This document shows positions 9,103 through 17,922 of a stretch of DNA of 64,000 nt, piece after piece (position 1 is the first letter of the stretch; each line of letters begins with the position of its first letter). Both the position numbers and the translations under genes were made by a program. Below the pieces are notes generated by a model. That model did no database searches, was not told where the DNA came from, and saw only the letters and a list, made by a program, of their open reading frames with translations. The stretch is from Mesorhizobium sp. AR10 (GTDB taxonomy: Bacteria > Pseudomonadota > Alphaproteobacteria > Rhizobiales > Rhizobiaceae): contig NZ_CP080524.1 of the NCBI RefSeq assembly GCF_024746795.1, positions 124,001 to 188,000 on the forward strand, written 5' to 3'.

Positions 9103-10329
9103 CTATGCGGCACGTCCTGGGGCCTTCGGAACGGTGCCACCCGTGCGCAGAGCGTCGATCTCTGCAGAGCTGAAGCCGAGCTGCTTAAGGATTTCCTCGC
9201 TGTGTTCGCCGAGGTCGGGCGCGCGTCTGGCGGATGCCTTGGCAACGCCATGCACCTGGAGGGGGCTGCTGATCGTAAAATTGAGGTTGCCGCCGGCGCC
9301 ATCGAGCGGCACGACGACGTCGTTTGCCCTGAGCTGCGGATCCTTGATCACGTCGGCGGGTGCCTGCACGACGCCAAAGGTAAGATGGGAGTGCTCGAAG
9401 ATTTCGCGCCAGTGGGCCATCGGCTGCGCCGCAAAGGTCTCATCCAGGATCGCGGTGAGCTGTCCTGAATTCGCGGCCTGTTTCGCAGGGTCCGCGAACC
9501 GAGCATCCGTCAAGAGATCCGGACGGCCGATCCCGTTGGCCAGAGCCGGCCATTTGTCGGGTGTCAGCACGATCAGGAACCATGTCTCGTCGGCCGCCCG
9601 ATAGACATTCAACGTCGCATTTGGCGGGTTGGCGCGATCGTGCAACGGGAAGAACGTGGCTTCGGCGAGCGCGGCTTGTGCCATCACTGCAGAAGCCCAA
9701 ACGCCTGCGGCGAGCAGCGAGGTGGTGACGTACGAACCCTTTCCGGTACGCTCGCGCCGGTAGAGCGCGGTGACGATCGCCGAATAGAGGCTGACCGCTG
9801 TCGCATGGTCACCGCTGCCGGTAACCGGAAATGTCGGCGGGGCACCAGCATCTCGTGTCAAGGACAGCAGGCCGCTTCGAGCCCAGTACGCCGTAAGGTC
9901 GAATCCTGGCAACTGGGCGTCAGGCCCGTTGTCTCCATAGCCGGTGACGTCCGCATAGATCAGACGCGGATTCCACGGCATTACGTTCTCGTAGCCGAGC
10001 TTCAGTTTTTCGCGCGCCGGATGCGGTGTGTTGACGATCAGAACATCCGCCCACACGACCAGCCGCCGCAGAACTTCCCACGCTTCGGGCGACTTAAGAT
10101 CCAACGCCAATCCGCGTTTGTTGCGATTGTTGAGATGCCAGGGATAATTGTCCTTTGAACGAGGCTGCGGCGGAACCTTGTATCCGATCCGCCACGTGTC
10201 GCCGGTTGGCGGCTCGACCTTGATCACGTCGGCGCCGAAGTCGGATAGTATCACCGCAGCGGCTGGCCCCGCGATGAAGCTGGCCAGGTCCACCACCTTC
10301 AGTCCGGCGAAAATGTTATCGGTTGCCAT
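9103..10329 (-). CDS. CaiB/BaiF-type CoA-transferase (family III)
   Basis: 408 residues from the ATG at 10329, which begins the typical N-terminus GLKVVDLASFIAGPAAA. Family III CoA-transferases move CoA between carboxylates through an enzyme-bound aspartyl-CoA; the expected aspartate is in PGFDLTAYWARSG (about residue 155). Other family landmarks are GADVIKVEPP and NRNKRGLALDLKSPE. It is the third gene of the acyl-CoA operon, after the hydratase. With the AMP-forming ligase at the operon's end this gives two routes for making the CoA thioester. The donor and acceptor acids cannot be told from sequence. Confidence 0.92.
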   Translation of the reverse strand: MATDNIFAGLKVVDLASFIAGPAAAVILSDFGADVIKVEPPTGDTWRIGYKVPPQPRSKDNYPWHLNNRNKRGLALDLKSPEAWEVLRRLVVWADVLIVNTPHPAREKLKLGYENVMPWNPRLIYADVTGYGDNGPDAQLPGFDLTAYWARSGLLSLTRDAGAPPTFPVTGSGDHATAVSLYSAIVTALYRRERTGKGSYVTTSLLAAGVWASAVMAQAALAEATFFPLHDRANPPNATLNVYRAADETWFLIVLTPDKWPALANGIGRPDLLTDARFADPAKQAANSGQLTAILDETFAAQPMAHWREIFEHSHLTFGVVQAPADVIKDPQLRANDVVVPLDGAGGNLNFTISSPLQVHGVAKASARRAPDLGEHSEEILKQLGFSSAEIDALRTGGTVPKAPGRAA

Positions 10330-10369
10330 ATGGGCTGTCCTTTCTGAATTGCCGTGTGCGTCGGTTTGT

Positions 10370-11173
10370 TCAACGTCCACGAAACTGTGGTGCGCGCTTC
10401 TCGAGGAAGGCGGTCGTGCCCTCCTTCTTGTCCTCGGTTGCGGCGCAGAGTCCAAAGTAGGAGGCCTCGAGCAGCAGGCCTTCGCCCTGGCTCGTCTCCA
10501 TCCCCTTGTTTGCCGCCTCGAGCGCGAACTTGATGGCAATCGGAGCGTTGGCGGCGATCTTGTGCAGGACGGCCTCGGCGCGTGTGATCAGCTCGGCGGC
10601 CGGAGCAATCTCGTTGACCAGCCCGATCCGATACGCCTCCTGCGCCGTGATCATCTCGCCCGAGAGGATGAGCTGAAGGGCGCGACCCTTGCCGACGAGC
10701 CGGGGCAGTCGCTGCGTTCCGCCACCACCGGGCACCAGGCCCAGTGCGACTTCCGGCTGGCCGAACCGCGCTGTTTCCACCGCGATCCTGATGGTGCAGG
10801 CCATCGCCGTCTCACAGCCGCCGCCGAGCGCGAAGCCGTTCACGGCCGCAATCACCGGCTTGCCGAGATTCTCGATGAGATCGAGCACTTGCTGGCCAAA
10901 GCGGCTGGACTGTTCAGCCTCGAACGCCGATACCTGCGCGAGCTCGCTGATATCGGCGCCCGCGATGAAGGCCTTGTCGCCCGCACCCGTCAGAATGACG
11001 CCGCGTATCGCGGCATCGTCGCGGGCATCCTCGAAGGCCTTTCTCAAATCCGACCATGTCGGCGTATTGAGCGCGTTGAGAACCTTTGGGCGATTTACGG
11101 TGACGTAGGCAATGTTGCCCTTTTTCGCATAGAGGACGTTTGCGAGCGCCAGGCCCGCCGTTTCCAAAGCCAT
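10370..11173 (-). CDS. Enoyl-CoA hydratase
   Basis: 267 residues, normal crotonase length. Both catalytic glutamates are present: GFALGGGCETAMAC and FGQPEVALGLVPGGGGTQRLPRL, and the CoA-pocket motif is FIAGADISEL. It should hydrate 2-trans-enoyl-CoA in the beta-oxidation-type pathway of this operon, directly after the acyl-CoA dehydrogenase. The ribosome site GGAG lies just before the ATG. The 66-base gap to the upstream dehydrogenase holds a strong hairpin. Confidence 0.93.
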   Translation of the reverse strand: MALETAGLALANVLYAKKGNIAYVTVNRPKVLNALNTPTWSDLRKAFEDARDDAAIRGVILTGAGDKAFIAGADISELAQVSAFEAEQSSRFGQQVLDLIENLGKPVIAAVNGFALGGGCETAMACTIRIAVETARFGQPEVALGLVPGGGGTQRLPRLVGKGRALQLILSGEMITAQEAYRIGLVNEIAPAAELITRAEAVLHKIAANAPIAIKFALEAANKGMETSQGEGLLLEASYFGLCAATEDKKEGTTAFLEKRAPQFRGR

Positions 11174-11198
11174 GATGAATCTCCAGTTCAGAAGGGGG

Positions 11199-11234
11199 GG
11201 CGAGCCAGGGTGGGGGGAGCGACCCTGGCTCGCC
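11199..11234 (-). other. Intercistronic hairpin, 13-bp perfect stem
   Basis: Arms GGCGAGCCAGGGT and ACCCTGGCTCGCC pair perfectly around a 10-base, mostly G (C in the transcript) loop. It lies between the acyl-CoA dehydrogenase and enoyl-CoA hydratase genes and has no T-run. It could protect the upstream message end, reduce read-through, or be a REP-like element. Confidence 0.75.
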
Positions 11235-11239
11235 GCTGC

Positions 11240-12460
11240 TCACACGAATGCACCAAGGCCGGTAATGGCTTTACCGACGATCAGATTCTGCATCTGAAAG
11301 GTCCCTTCGTATGAGTAGAGTGCTTCGGCGTCGTTGAAGAAGCGCGCGACATTGTAGTCGGCCACGATGCCGTTGCCGCCAAGCAGTTCACGCCCCCACG
11401 CAACCGTCTCGCGTGACTTTGACGTGCAGAACGCCTTGGCCAGTGAGGCGTGGTGGTCGGCGAGCTTGCCTTCGTCATCCATCTGCGCCAGGCGGACCAT
11501 CAGGCACTGGCACGCGGTCAGGTTGGCGAGCATCTTGGCGAGGATGTCCTGCACCATCTGGAACGAAGCGATCGGCTTGCCGAACTGCAGACGCTCCTGC
11601 GTGTACTTCAGTGTTGCTTCGAACGCGCCCATCTGGATACCGGTTGACGCCCAGCCGACCATGTAGCGCGTCATCCGCAGCACCTTGGCGGTATCGCGGA
11701 ACGAGTTGCCGCCCTGCAGGCGGTTTGCTTCCGGCAAACGGACGTCCTTCAGCGTTATGACACCGTTCTGAACGACCTTGAGCGCGATCTTGTGCTCGAT
11801 CTTCTCGACGCTGAATCCGGGCGTCGTCTTGTTCTCGACGATGAAGCCCTTCACCTGATTGTCGGCGAGGTCACGCGCCCAGATGATCGAAACGTCGCAC
11901 CACGTCGCGTTGCCGATCCAGCGCTTCTGGCCGTTGAGCACCCAAGTGTCGCCCTCGCGCTTGGCGGTCGTGGTCAGCCCTCCGCTCGTGCCCGAACCGA
12001 CCAGCGGCTCGGTCAAGCCGAAACAGCCGATCTTTTCCCAACGCGCCATCGGCGGCAGCCACTTCTGCTTCTGCTCTTCCGAGCCGTCGAGATAGATCGA
12101 GCCCATGGCCAGGCCGCTGTGCACGCCGAAGAAGGTGCAGAACGAAGCGTCGACGCGTGCCAACTCCATTGCGACAAAGCCGAACAGCTTCTGGCTGCCG
12201 CCGGCGCAGCCGTAGCCCTCGTACCCAAGGCCACCGAGTCCCAGCTCCTTGAACGAAGGCAACAGCTCGAACGGAAACGCGTCGTCGGACCAGTATTTGT
12301 TGATAATCGGCTGGACCTTGCCCTCCATGTAGGCCCGCACCTTCTTGACGACCGCCAATTCGTCGGGAGTCAGGAGATCGGCAAGTTGGTAGAAGTCGCT
12401 GTTGGGCGCCGGCAAGGGCTTCGCTCGCTTGTCTTCCCTGGTTGCGGTTGCCACTGCCAT
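11240..12460 (-). CDS. Acyl-CoA dehydrogenase, glutaryl-CoA dehydrogenase/ACX4-like
   Basis: 406 residues, with an N-terminal extension of about 25 residues. FAD enzyme that makes a 2,3-enoyl-CoA. The domain order is N-terminal helical, middle beta (CFGLTEPLVGSGTSGGL and NGQKRWIGNATWCD) and C-terminal helical domain. The C-terminal part, RELLGGNGIVADYNVARFF followed by YSYEGTFQMQNLIVGKAITG, matches the glutaryl-CoA dehydrogenase and plant ACX4 branch, with the catalytic Glu in YEGT. It is first in the seven-gene operon, with AGGAG before the ATG. Whether it also decarboxylates, as glutaryl-CoA dehydrogenase does, is not decidable here. Confidence 0.93.
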   Translation of the reverse strand: MAVATATREDKRAKPLPAPNSDFYQLADLLTPDELAVVKKVRAYMEGKVQPIINKYWSDDAFPFELLPSFKELGLGGLGYEGYGCAGGSQKLFGFVAMELARVDASFCTFFGVHSGLAMGSIYLDGSEEQKQKWLPPMARWEKIGCFGLTEPLVGSGTSGGLTTTAKREGDTWVLNGQKRWIGNATWCDVSIIWARDLADNQVKGFIVENKTTPGFSVEKIEHKIALKVVQNGVITLKDVRLPEANRLQGGNSFRDTAKVLRMTRYMVGWASTGIQMGAFEATLKYTQERLQFGKPIASFQMVQDILAKMLANLTACQCLMVRLAQMDDEGKLADHHASLAKAFCTSKSRETVAWGRELLGGNGIVADYNVARFFNDAEALYSYEGTFQMQNLIVGKAITGLGAFV

Positions 12461-12515
12461 GCTCGTTCTCCTGCTCGATTGTTCCGATCTCTCGGAATGA
12501 AGTGTGTGAGCAGAA

Positions 12516-12884
12516 CTATGGCTTCAGCCGGCGCTTTCTGCTTGGAGAACTCTGCGGCGGGTAGGACGCCTGTGCCCGATCTTGTGACTGGTTTCGAAAT
12601 GACCGTTGGCACTGTTGCGCTGCGCGGGCGAATGCCTTCTCACGCTCGGTATAGAGATGTTTCGGCTTGTGTTTGCACGCCAGCTCGCAGTCGCAGCCGG
12701 GGCCTTCGCGGTCACAAAGCTCGAGGTACTCAGGTTTGTTACCCTCCCCCTCTCCTGACTGAATGAGCGACGCGAGTCTCAGGATGTCGTGCAGCAGATC
12801 AGTCAGGCCAATCGCCAGATGGTCGGCGGCTTGCCTGAGCGTCGCTCGATCAAAACCATTGTTAATCGTGGGCTTCTTGGTCAT
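12516..12884 (-). CDS. Hypothetical protein
   Basis: 122 residues from the ATG at 12884, which has AGGA eight bases upstream. The N-terminal half (FDRATLRQAADHLAIGLTDL) could form an amphipathic helix; a cluster of four cysteines (CDREGPGCDCELAC) follows and might bind metal, and the tail is basic and low in complexity. I recognise no family. It is 55 bases upstream of the acyl-CoA dehydrogenase on the same strand and might share its transcript. The ribosome site supports it, but it could be a chance reading frame. Confidence 0.45.
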   Translation of the reverse strand: MTKKPTINNGFDRATLRQAADHLAIGLTDLLHDILRLASLIQSGEGEGNKPEYLELCDREGPGCDCELACKHKPKHLYTEREKAFARAAQQCQRSFRNQSQDRAQASYPPQSSPSRKRRLKP

Positions 12885-13031
12885 TGCGGTGATCCTGCGA
12901 TGCAACGCTTTTCAATCGCCTGCAGCAGGAGCTTATCGGCGCCGGTCGTCGCTCGATTTGATTGGAATGCGCCGGCTTGTTTGTTTCGACGGCAAGTCAA
13001 GGCGACCAGCTGGGGAGGTCCATCGCCGGCG

Positions 13032-13742
13032 CTATCGAGGCGCCGACTGTTCCACGACGAGACCGGACACTGCAACGGTGATGTCACGCAGTTTGGCGGC
13101 AAGATCCGCACTTACCAGCGTCAGGAGTTTGGCGCGGAGTACCGGCCTGCTAGCCATGAATTCTACAAGTTGCCGCCAGTCCCACTTTACGACGGTCCCA
13201 TAACCGCGAGCCACGACATCGACCGGACTGGCCAGGCCACTATAGACGCTGACATCGCCGATAAGTTGACCGGGGCGAAATGCCATTCTGGTCCCACTGG
13301 CAAATATGGCTTCAAGGTCGCCGGAAATGAGAACAGTCACGTCGGAGATCGGCCGACCCTTTTCGAGGATGACGTCGCCTGGCGAACAGTCGACCCACCG
13401 GGCAAGGTTGACCAATTTCAAAAATTCTTTTTTCTCGATGGAAGTGAAGGCGATGCGATAAAGCTGCTCCTCCTTCTCGCTGAGAACGACCGGTCGCCGC
13501 TCCAGAGCGGTTGCCACGATGCGAACCGCATTCACGGCCATGAATGCCACGCTCCAAAAAAGTGGCGCCCATAGTGTTTGGTGCTGAAAGTAGTAATACG
13601 GGAGGATCACCGCCTCGCCGAAGAATGACAAAATCCGCAGCTTCAGGACGTCGCGAGCTGAGTATGCAACAAGAAACACGATATTCGATAAATTAACCAG
13701 ACCATCAATTCCGAAAACCTGATTGGTCACAGCCTCATACAT
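13032..13742 (-). CDS. Membrane protein with Popeye-like cyclic-nucleotide-binding domain
   Basis: 236 residues from the ATG at 13742 (AGGA eight bases upstream; a longer start at 13793 is possible). Two or three membrane segments (about residues 12-85, including LFWSVAFMAVNAVRIV) are followed by a cyclic-nucleotide-binding-like beta roll (about 110-205: ILEKGRPISDVTVLISGDL, RPGQLIGDVSV). The order of short membrane region, NxxR, a linker ERRPVVLSEKEEQLY, then the roll matches the Popeye-domain layout of animal POPDC proteins and their bacterial relatives. It may therefore be a membrane cAMP sensor, but which nucleotide binds, if any, is unknown. No partner gene is obvious. Confidence 0.75.
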   Translation of the reverse strand: MYEAVTNQVFGIDGLVNLSNIVFLVAYSARDVLKLRILSFFGEAVILPYYYFQHQTLWAPLFWSVAFMAVNAVRIVATALERRPVVLSEKEEQLYRIAFTSIEKKEFLKLVNLARWVDCSPGDVILEKGRPISDVTVLISGDLEAIFASGTRMAFRPGQLIGDVSVYSGLASPVDVVARGYGTVVKWDWRQLVEFMASRPVLRAKLLTLVSADLAAKLRDITVAVSGLVVEQSAPR

Positions 13743-13952
13743 GAAAACGTCCTGATGGAAGCCTGGGCAGCTATTTGTAATGACGATCGGCAAGCTCGGG
13801 ATTGAAGCCGGCTATCGGCGATCCGGGTTATATTGAGCGTGTCGCCGGCGCCGATTTCCGCTCTGCTGTCGTCGCGCATTACCATCCGCGCGACGCCACG
13901 CCCGTCAGCGACGCGGTGGCTTCGGGAAATCGCCGCTTCGCGCCAGTCAGAT

Positions 13953-15305
13953 TCATGGCGCTGTGGTTTCCTTGATCGGAACTGTGCCACTTGCGGGTCG
14001 AGGCGGTTCAGAGATCAGTCGCGAACTTCGCTGGCCAGTCAGATACGACCACAGCCATTGCGACTGAACCCGCCAACGATTCTGGAGTTGGGGGAGAGCC
14101 AACAGGTGAACGAAAGCCCATATGAACCAGGTCAGGAAGCCAGCCGTTTTCAGATGACCGGACTCCAGGATGGCGTAGTTCTTGCCGACGACCGCCATGT
14201 TGCCCTTGTCTCGGTACCGAAACGCGCGCTTTGGTTCCTGCCCTCTGATTTTATCGGAGATCAGACGGCCCACATAGCGCCCTTGCTGGATGGCCGCCTG
14301 CGCAACGCCGGGCACGGGTCGCCCATCCTGCTGCTGTATGGACGCCGCATCGCCGACCACGAATATGTCTGGTTGACCCGGCACATTGAGGGAAGGCTCG
14401 ACCAGCGCCCTGCCCGCGCGATCCGCTTTGGCACCAAGCATCTGGACGACCGGCGATGCGGCCATGCCCGCCGTCCACAAAACAGTTGCACTTGGAATTC
14501 TTTCGCCTCCCGCGATCACACCCTCTGCGTCGACACTGTCGACCTTAACGCCGAGCAAGACCTTGACGCCGAGCTTGGCAAGGTGTCTGGCGACCTTTTT
14601 TGACAGCGACGGAGCGAAGGTCGGGAGAACCCGATCTCCTCCCTCGATCAAGGTGATCGTGCTGGTTGTCGGATCGATCCGCCTGAAATTCCCACGCAGC
14701 GTCACCCTCACCATTTGTGCGATCGATGCCGCGAGTTCGACACCGGTGGGTCCGGCGCCGACGAGCACGAAATTCATCTGGCGCGCGCGCTCACTCTCAT
14801 CCTCGGTTGCCTCGGCCATTTCGAAGGCGCTCAGGATCTTGGTTCGAATCGCCTCGGCGTCGGCGAGAGTCTTGATCCCCGGTGCAAAGGCTGCGAATTC
14901 GTCGTGGCCGAAATAGCTCGGGCGCGTACCCGTGGCGACGACGAGGAAATCGAAGCGCACCTTCCGGATGCCGACTCCGGGATAGAGGGCATCGACTGTG
15001 CGATGGGGCAGATCGACGCCGACGACGTCGGCTAGCATCACATCCAAATTGGCCTGTTTCGCCTCCAACTGCCGGATCGGCGCCGCTATCTCGGACGGTG
15101 CCAGCACAGCGGTCGCCACCTGATAGAGCAACGGCTGGAAGATATGGTGATTGCGGCGGTCGATCAGAACGACGTCCGCATCGGATCTCTTGAGGGACCG
15201 TGCCGCTGCCACACCGGCAAAACCGGCACCCAGGATGACGACTCGCGGCCGCCTTGTGTGCGAACCATTGGCGTCAATTTCGGAGGGATCAATTTCGGCC
15301 AACAT
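13953..15305 (-). CDS. ndh: Type II NADH dehydrogenase (NDH-2), FAD-dependent
   Basis: 450 residues. It transfers electrons from NADH to quinone without pumping protons, at the inner face of the membrane. The FAD-binding motif VVILGAGFAGVAAA is near residue 25, the NADH-binding motif VLVGAGPTGVELA near 180, and the second FAD contact DIFVVGDAAS near 310, followed by PGVAQAAIQQG. The C-terminal part (about 385-430, FLTWFIWAFVHLLALP) is the usual membrane-anchoring region. GAGGTG lies eight bases before the ATG. Divergence from known plant-type enzymes is normal; an allied sulfide:quinone reductase is unlikely because the characteristic cysteines are absent. Confidence 0.92.
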   Translation of the reverse strand: MLAEIDPSEIDANGSHTRRPRVVILGAGFAGVAAARSLKRSDADVVLIDRRNHHIFQPLLYQVATAVLAPSEIAAPIRQLEAKQANLDVMLADVVGVDLPHRTVDALYPGVGIRKVRFDFLVVATGTRPSYFGHDEFAAFAPGIKTLADAEAIRTKILSAFEMAEATEDESERARQMNFVLVGAGPTGVELAASIAQMVRVTLRGNFRRIDPTTSTITLIEGGDRVLPTFAPSLSKKVARHLAKLGVKVLLGVKVDSVDAEGVIAGGERIPSATVLWTAGMAASPVVQMLGAKADRAGRALVEPSLNVPGQPDIFVVGDAASIQQQDGRPVPGVAQAAIQQGRYVGRLISDKIRGQEPKRAFRYRDKGNMAVVGKNYAILESGHLKTAGFLTWFIWAFVHLLALPQLQNRWRVQSQWLWSYLTGQRSSRLISEPPRPASGTVPIKETTAP

Positions 15306-15437
15306 CGCTCATCACCTCATGACTCATGCATCTGGCCGATGTGACGGCCATTCAATGCGATACCTTCCCAATGCACATCCTGCTTGTACCGATATGCCGC
15401 GAGTGGAATGGGTTTGCCGCGTTCGGATGGTGGCAAT

Positions 15438-16181
15438 TCACCTCACCGGCAGCCACAGATCGACGGTCGTGCCGCGATGAGGCGCGCTGGCGATGGACAG
15501 CCCGCCGCCCTGGCGCTCCATGACCTGCCGGACAGTGGCCAAACCGAGGCCGGTTCCATCTGTCTTGGTTGAGAAGTGAGGCTCCCCCGCCATTTCCAAC
15601 GTGGCCTCATCCATTCCGCTGCCTGAGTCGGCGATGGTCAGGCGGATCATCGAGTTGTCACCGCGAAACGGACCGGCGGGATAGCAATCCTGTGCAACGG
15701 CGATGGCCACACGCCCGCCTTCTGGCATCGCGTCACGGGCATTCAAAACGAGATTGAACAACACCCGGTCGATCAGTTGCTGGTCGATGAAGGCCTTGGG
15801 AAGATTTTCGGCGATGTCGAGATCAAGACGAATGCGTCCCGACAACAAACTTGCAAGCGGCGCCTCAAGCCGCCGCAAAAGCCGGCCGACGTCGACCGCG
15901 GCAAGCTTGACTGGCCGGGGGCTCGCAAAGTCCACGAGTTGCCTTGCCAACGTCTTGGCGCGGAAGGCACAGAAGATCGCGCCGTCAATCCTTTTCAGCT
16001 GCCGCGCCGTTCCGGCCCCGCGACCTTGCATCTCCTCCAGGACCGACACGATTGGTGTGAGCAATATATTGAAATCGTGAACGATGGAGGCAAGCAACAT
16101 GCGCGGATCAGGAACTGCTGCCAGGCAAATATCATCGTCGGCGAAGCGCTGCCCGGATGTCATGTTGAGATTATCGGCCAT
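15438..16181 (-). CDS. Soluble histidine kinase without a recognisable sensor domain
   Basis: 247 residues. About 30 residues of leader precede the phospho-acceptor region (IVHDFNILLTPI, His about 35), and the ATPase domain has the N-box NLVLNARDAMP, G1 DSGSGMDE, F box PHFSTK and G2 GTGLGLATV. The HDFN motif places it with the HDFNN-type kinases that usually end hybrid sensor proteins. There is no membrane segment or PAS domain, so its signal must come from a partner. GGAGAG lies just before the ATG. No response regulator is adjacent; the nearest is at 45352-45990. Confidence 0.88.
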   Translation of the reverse strand: MADNLNMTSGQRFADDDICLAAVPDPRMLLASIVHDFNILLTPIVSVLEEMQGRGAGTARQLKRIDGAIFCAFRAKTLARQLVDFASPRPVKLAAVDVGRLLRRLEAPLASLLSGRIRLDLDIAENLPKAFIDQQLIDRVLFNLVLNARDAMPEGGRVAIAVAQDCYPAGPFRGDNSMIRLTIADSGSGMDEATLEMAGEPHFSTKTDGTGLGLATVRQVMERQGGGLSIASAPHRGTTVDLWLPVR

Positions 16182-16408
16182 GGCTACTCTCCATCGAAAA
16201 CGTCGGAAAGTCTGGTTTCCGTGAGTTGCATCTGATCACGTCTCAAGAGTCGGGGCTTGTACGCAGCATCCGATCTTTTGACATTTCTCGCGAGATCTTT
16301 CCGGCAAGTTCAGCATGCCCTCAGCGCCCAATTGCGAGCCGTTGGAATACCAACTGACGCCCCAGGCCCGACCGATCTGGACCTTTGGTCTGGCGACAGA
16401 GCTGACCG

Positions 16409-17053
16409 TCAGATCTTGATGAAATTGATGGATGCAAGCGCACCAAACGGCAGAGAAGCCAGCGGGCCGCCGACGTCCAGCACACCGAGATCTACCGGGA
16501 AATGGCCCGTCTGTTCGAGAAGCTTGCGGACTGCGGTCTTCGCATCGGCATCGTCGCCTGAATAGAACAGAACCCTCTGGCCACCCGATACCGCCGACTC
16601 CGGCAGGACTTGAACGTCAAGATGGTTGAATGCCTTGACGACGCGCGCGCCCGGAACGAACCTGCGGAACACTTCGCTTGAATGCTTGCCGCCTAGATCG
16701 ATCGCCTTGATGCCATAGGCAGCAAGCGGATTGTTGGGGTCCTTCGCGTCGGGCGAGTCCGGGTCGAGGAACTCGACGGCATTGGTGCCGTCGATCACAA
16801 CACGGTCGTTCCACGCAGGCAGACCGTGCAGTGCCTTTTCGAGATCGACCCAGCGCAGTGCCACAAGGACGATATCGGCGCTCGCGGCCTCCTCCACGGT
16901 CCCAGCCTTGATCGAAGGGCCGAGCTCCCCGACGAGCCCCGCCAGCGATTCCGGACCGCGGCGGTTTGCGATCGTCGCCGAAACCCCGCTCTTCGCCAGC
17001 AGCCGGGCCACGTTGGAACCGAGGGCACCCGCTCCGATAATACCAATGCTCAT
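16409..17053 (-). CDS. NADPH-dependent F420-reductase-like NAD(P)-binding protein
   Basis: 214 residues. The N-terminal Rossmann fold has IGIIGAGALGSNVARLL, with IANRRGPESL beyond the second strand suggesting NADP; the family signature DLGGKHSSEVFRRFVPGARVVKAFNH follows near 120-150. Many relatives work without F420 and are NADP-dependent reductases of unknown substrate. AGGAG lies six bases before the ATG. A 13-base palindrome at 17159-17171 in front of it resembles a site before the neighbouring Rrf2 gene, so it is probably the regulator's target. Confidence 0.87.
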   Translation of the reverse strand: MSIGIIGAGALGSNVARLLAKSGVSATIANRRGPESLAGLVGELGPSIKAGTVEEAASADIVLVALRWVDLEKALHGLPAWNDRVVIDGTNAVEFLDPDSPDAKDPNNPLAAYGIKAIDLGGKHSSEVFRRFVPGARVVKAFNHLDVQVLPESAVSGGQRVLFYSGDDADAKTAVRKLLEQTGHFPVDLGVLDVGGPLASLPFGALASINFIKI

Positions 17054-17158
17054 TCGTTACTCCTGTTGATGATGTGGGGCTGCATGGTTTCGGAACCGCA
17101 GCGCCCCGTGCCGTTCGTCCCGTCTCGTTCCGCCTTCAGGGCCGAGCGAAACAACTAT

Positions 17159-17171
17159 GTGTCACTGACAC
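17159..17171 (-). promoter_or_regulatory. Probable Rrf2 operator upstream of the reductase gene
   Basis: Perfect palindrome GTGTCACTGACAC (six-base arms around one base). On the minus strand it reads GTGTCAGTGACAC, matching GTAGCAGTGACAC at 17661-17673 in 11 of 13 positions and sharing a 10-base core. It lies about 105 bases before the reductase start. Confidence 0.65.
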
Positions 17172-17186
17172 GATTACGCTTAGGTC

Positions 17187-17212
17187 AAAAAAAACTTCAC
17201 CACTCCAGCGGT
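17187..17212 (-). terminator. Weak intrinsic terminator at the end of the Rrf2 gene
   Basis: On the minus strand a short 5-bp hairpin with one G-T pair (ACCGC TGGA GTGGT) overlaps the stop codon and is followed by eight T residues. The stem is short, so efficiency is uncertain, but it would separate the regulator from the reductase gene, which has its own operator. Confidence 0.45.
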
Positions 17213-17643
17213 ATGCTGAATTTCCCAATGCGAGCGACCTCGACGGCAATGTCGGCGATTGTGACCTTTGCCAATTCGTGCTCAAGCGCCTTGCGCGCGC
17301 GCATCAACGTTGGTTGCATAGCTTCCAGGATGTTGCCGCCAACCGCGCAATTCTCGCAGGGCGGTGTCCGGTGCAAGGAAAACAGCTCGGTATCTTCAAC
17401 GGCCTCATAGACGTCCAGCAGCCGGATCTTCTTCATGGGTCTCGCCAGCAGCGCCCCCCCGCCCGCACCGAGTTGCGACCGGGTCAACCCGGCGTCGCTC
17501 AGGCGTGACAGAAGTCCCCGGATCACGACCGGGCTGGTGTTGACCGAATATGCGAGATCCTCGGAACGCAACGGCGTGCCGTCGCTCACTGCGAGTGCGG
17601 CAAGGATGTGAACTGCGACGGCAAAGCGTGTGCTGGTTGGCAT
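17197..17643 (-). CDS. Rrf2-family transcriptional regulator
   Basis: 148 residues from the ATG at 17643. The winged-helix N-terminus is typical (STRFAVAVHILAALA, then VVIRGLLSRLSDAGLTRSQLGAGGG for the recognition helix and wing). The later CENCAVGGNI carries two cysteines in the region where Rrf2 proteins hold an iron-sulphur cluster or redox thiols; the third cysteine usual for cluster binding is not evident, so a thiol sensor is more likely. Near-identical operator sites stand before this gene and before the reductase downstream, implying autoregulation plus control of that reductase. Confidence 0.9.
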   Translation of the reverse strand: MPTSTRFAVAVHILAALAVSDGTPLRSEDLAYSVNTSPVVIRGLLSRLSDAGLTRSQLGAGGGALLARPMKKIRLLDVYEAVEDTELFSLHRTPPCENCAVGGNILEAMQPTLMRARKALEHELAKVTIADIAVEVARIGKFSIPLEW

Positions 17644-17660
17644 GACAAGATTCCAATAGT

Positions 17661-17673
17661 GTGTCACTGCTAC
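17661..17673 (-). promoter_or_regulatory. Probable autoregulatory operator of the Rrf2 gene
   Basis: Plus-strand GTGTCACTGCTAC, 18 bases before the Rrf2 ATG, is a near match to the palindrome at 17159-17171. A TATAAT-like hexamer follows upstream at about 17683-17688 on the minus strand, so a bound regulator would sit just downstream of the promoter. Confidence 0.6.
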
Positions 17674-17922
17674 TATTACATATTATAGTCCTCGTCAACG
17701 AGATTCTTGCTCGGCGCCTTGGCGCGATAATGCCCGAAAAGGGTGAGACGCTGTTGACAGCGCAAACATGCAGCCGACGCAAACCCGATACAATCAATTC
17801 CGGGCGGCACCCTTAAGCTCGCGGCAGAAACGATCAAGCGACCGAAAGCCCGAAGCAACGATGTTTGTGCCTCGAACTGAACAGTGTGTCGCCGTCGAAA
17901 TCCACACGAAAGGAGAGCATCT

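Noticed and set aside
10148..11314. 388-codon plus-strand open frame over the enoyl-CoA hydratase
   Set aside because: Antisense of a complete crotonase; no ribosome site or recognisable domain.
12600..13200. Plus-strand frames opposite the hypothetical protein and Popeye-like gene
   Set aside because: They overlap better-supported minus-strand genes and lack recognisable features.
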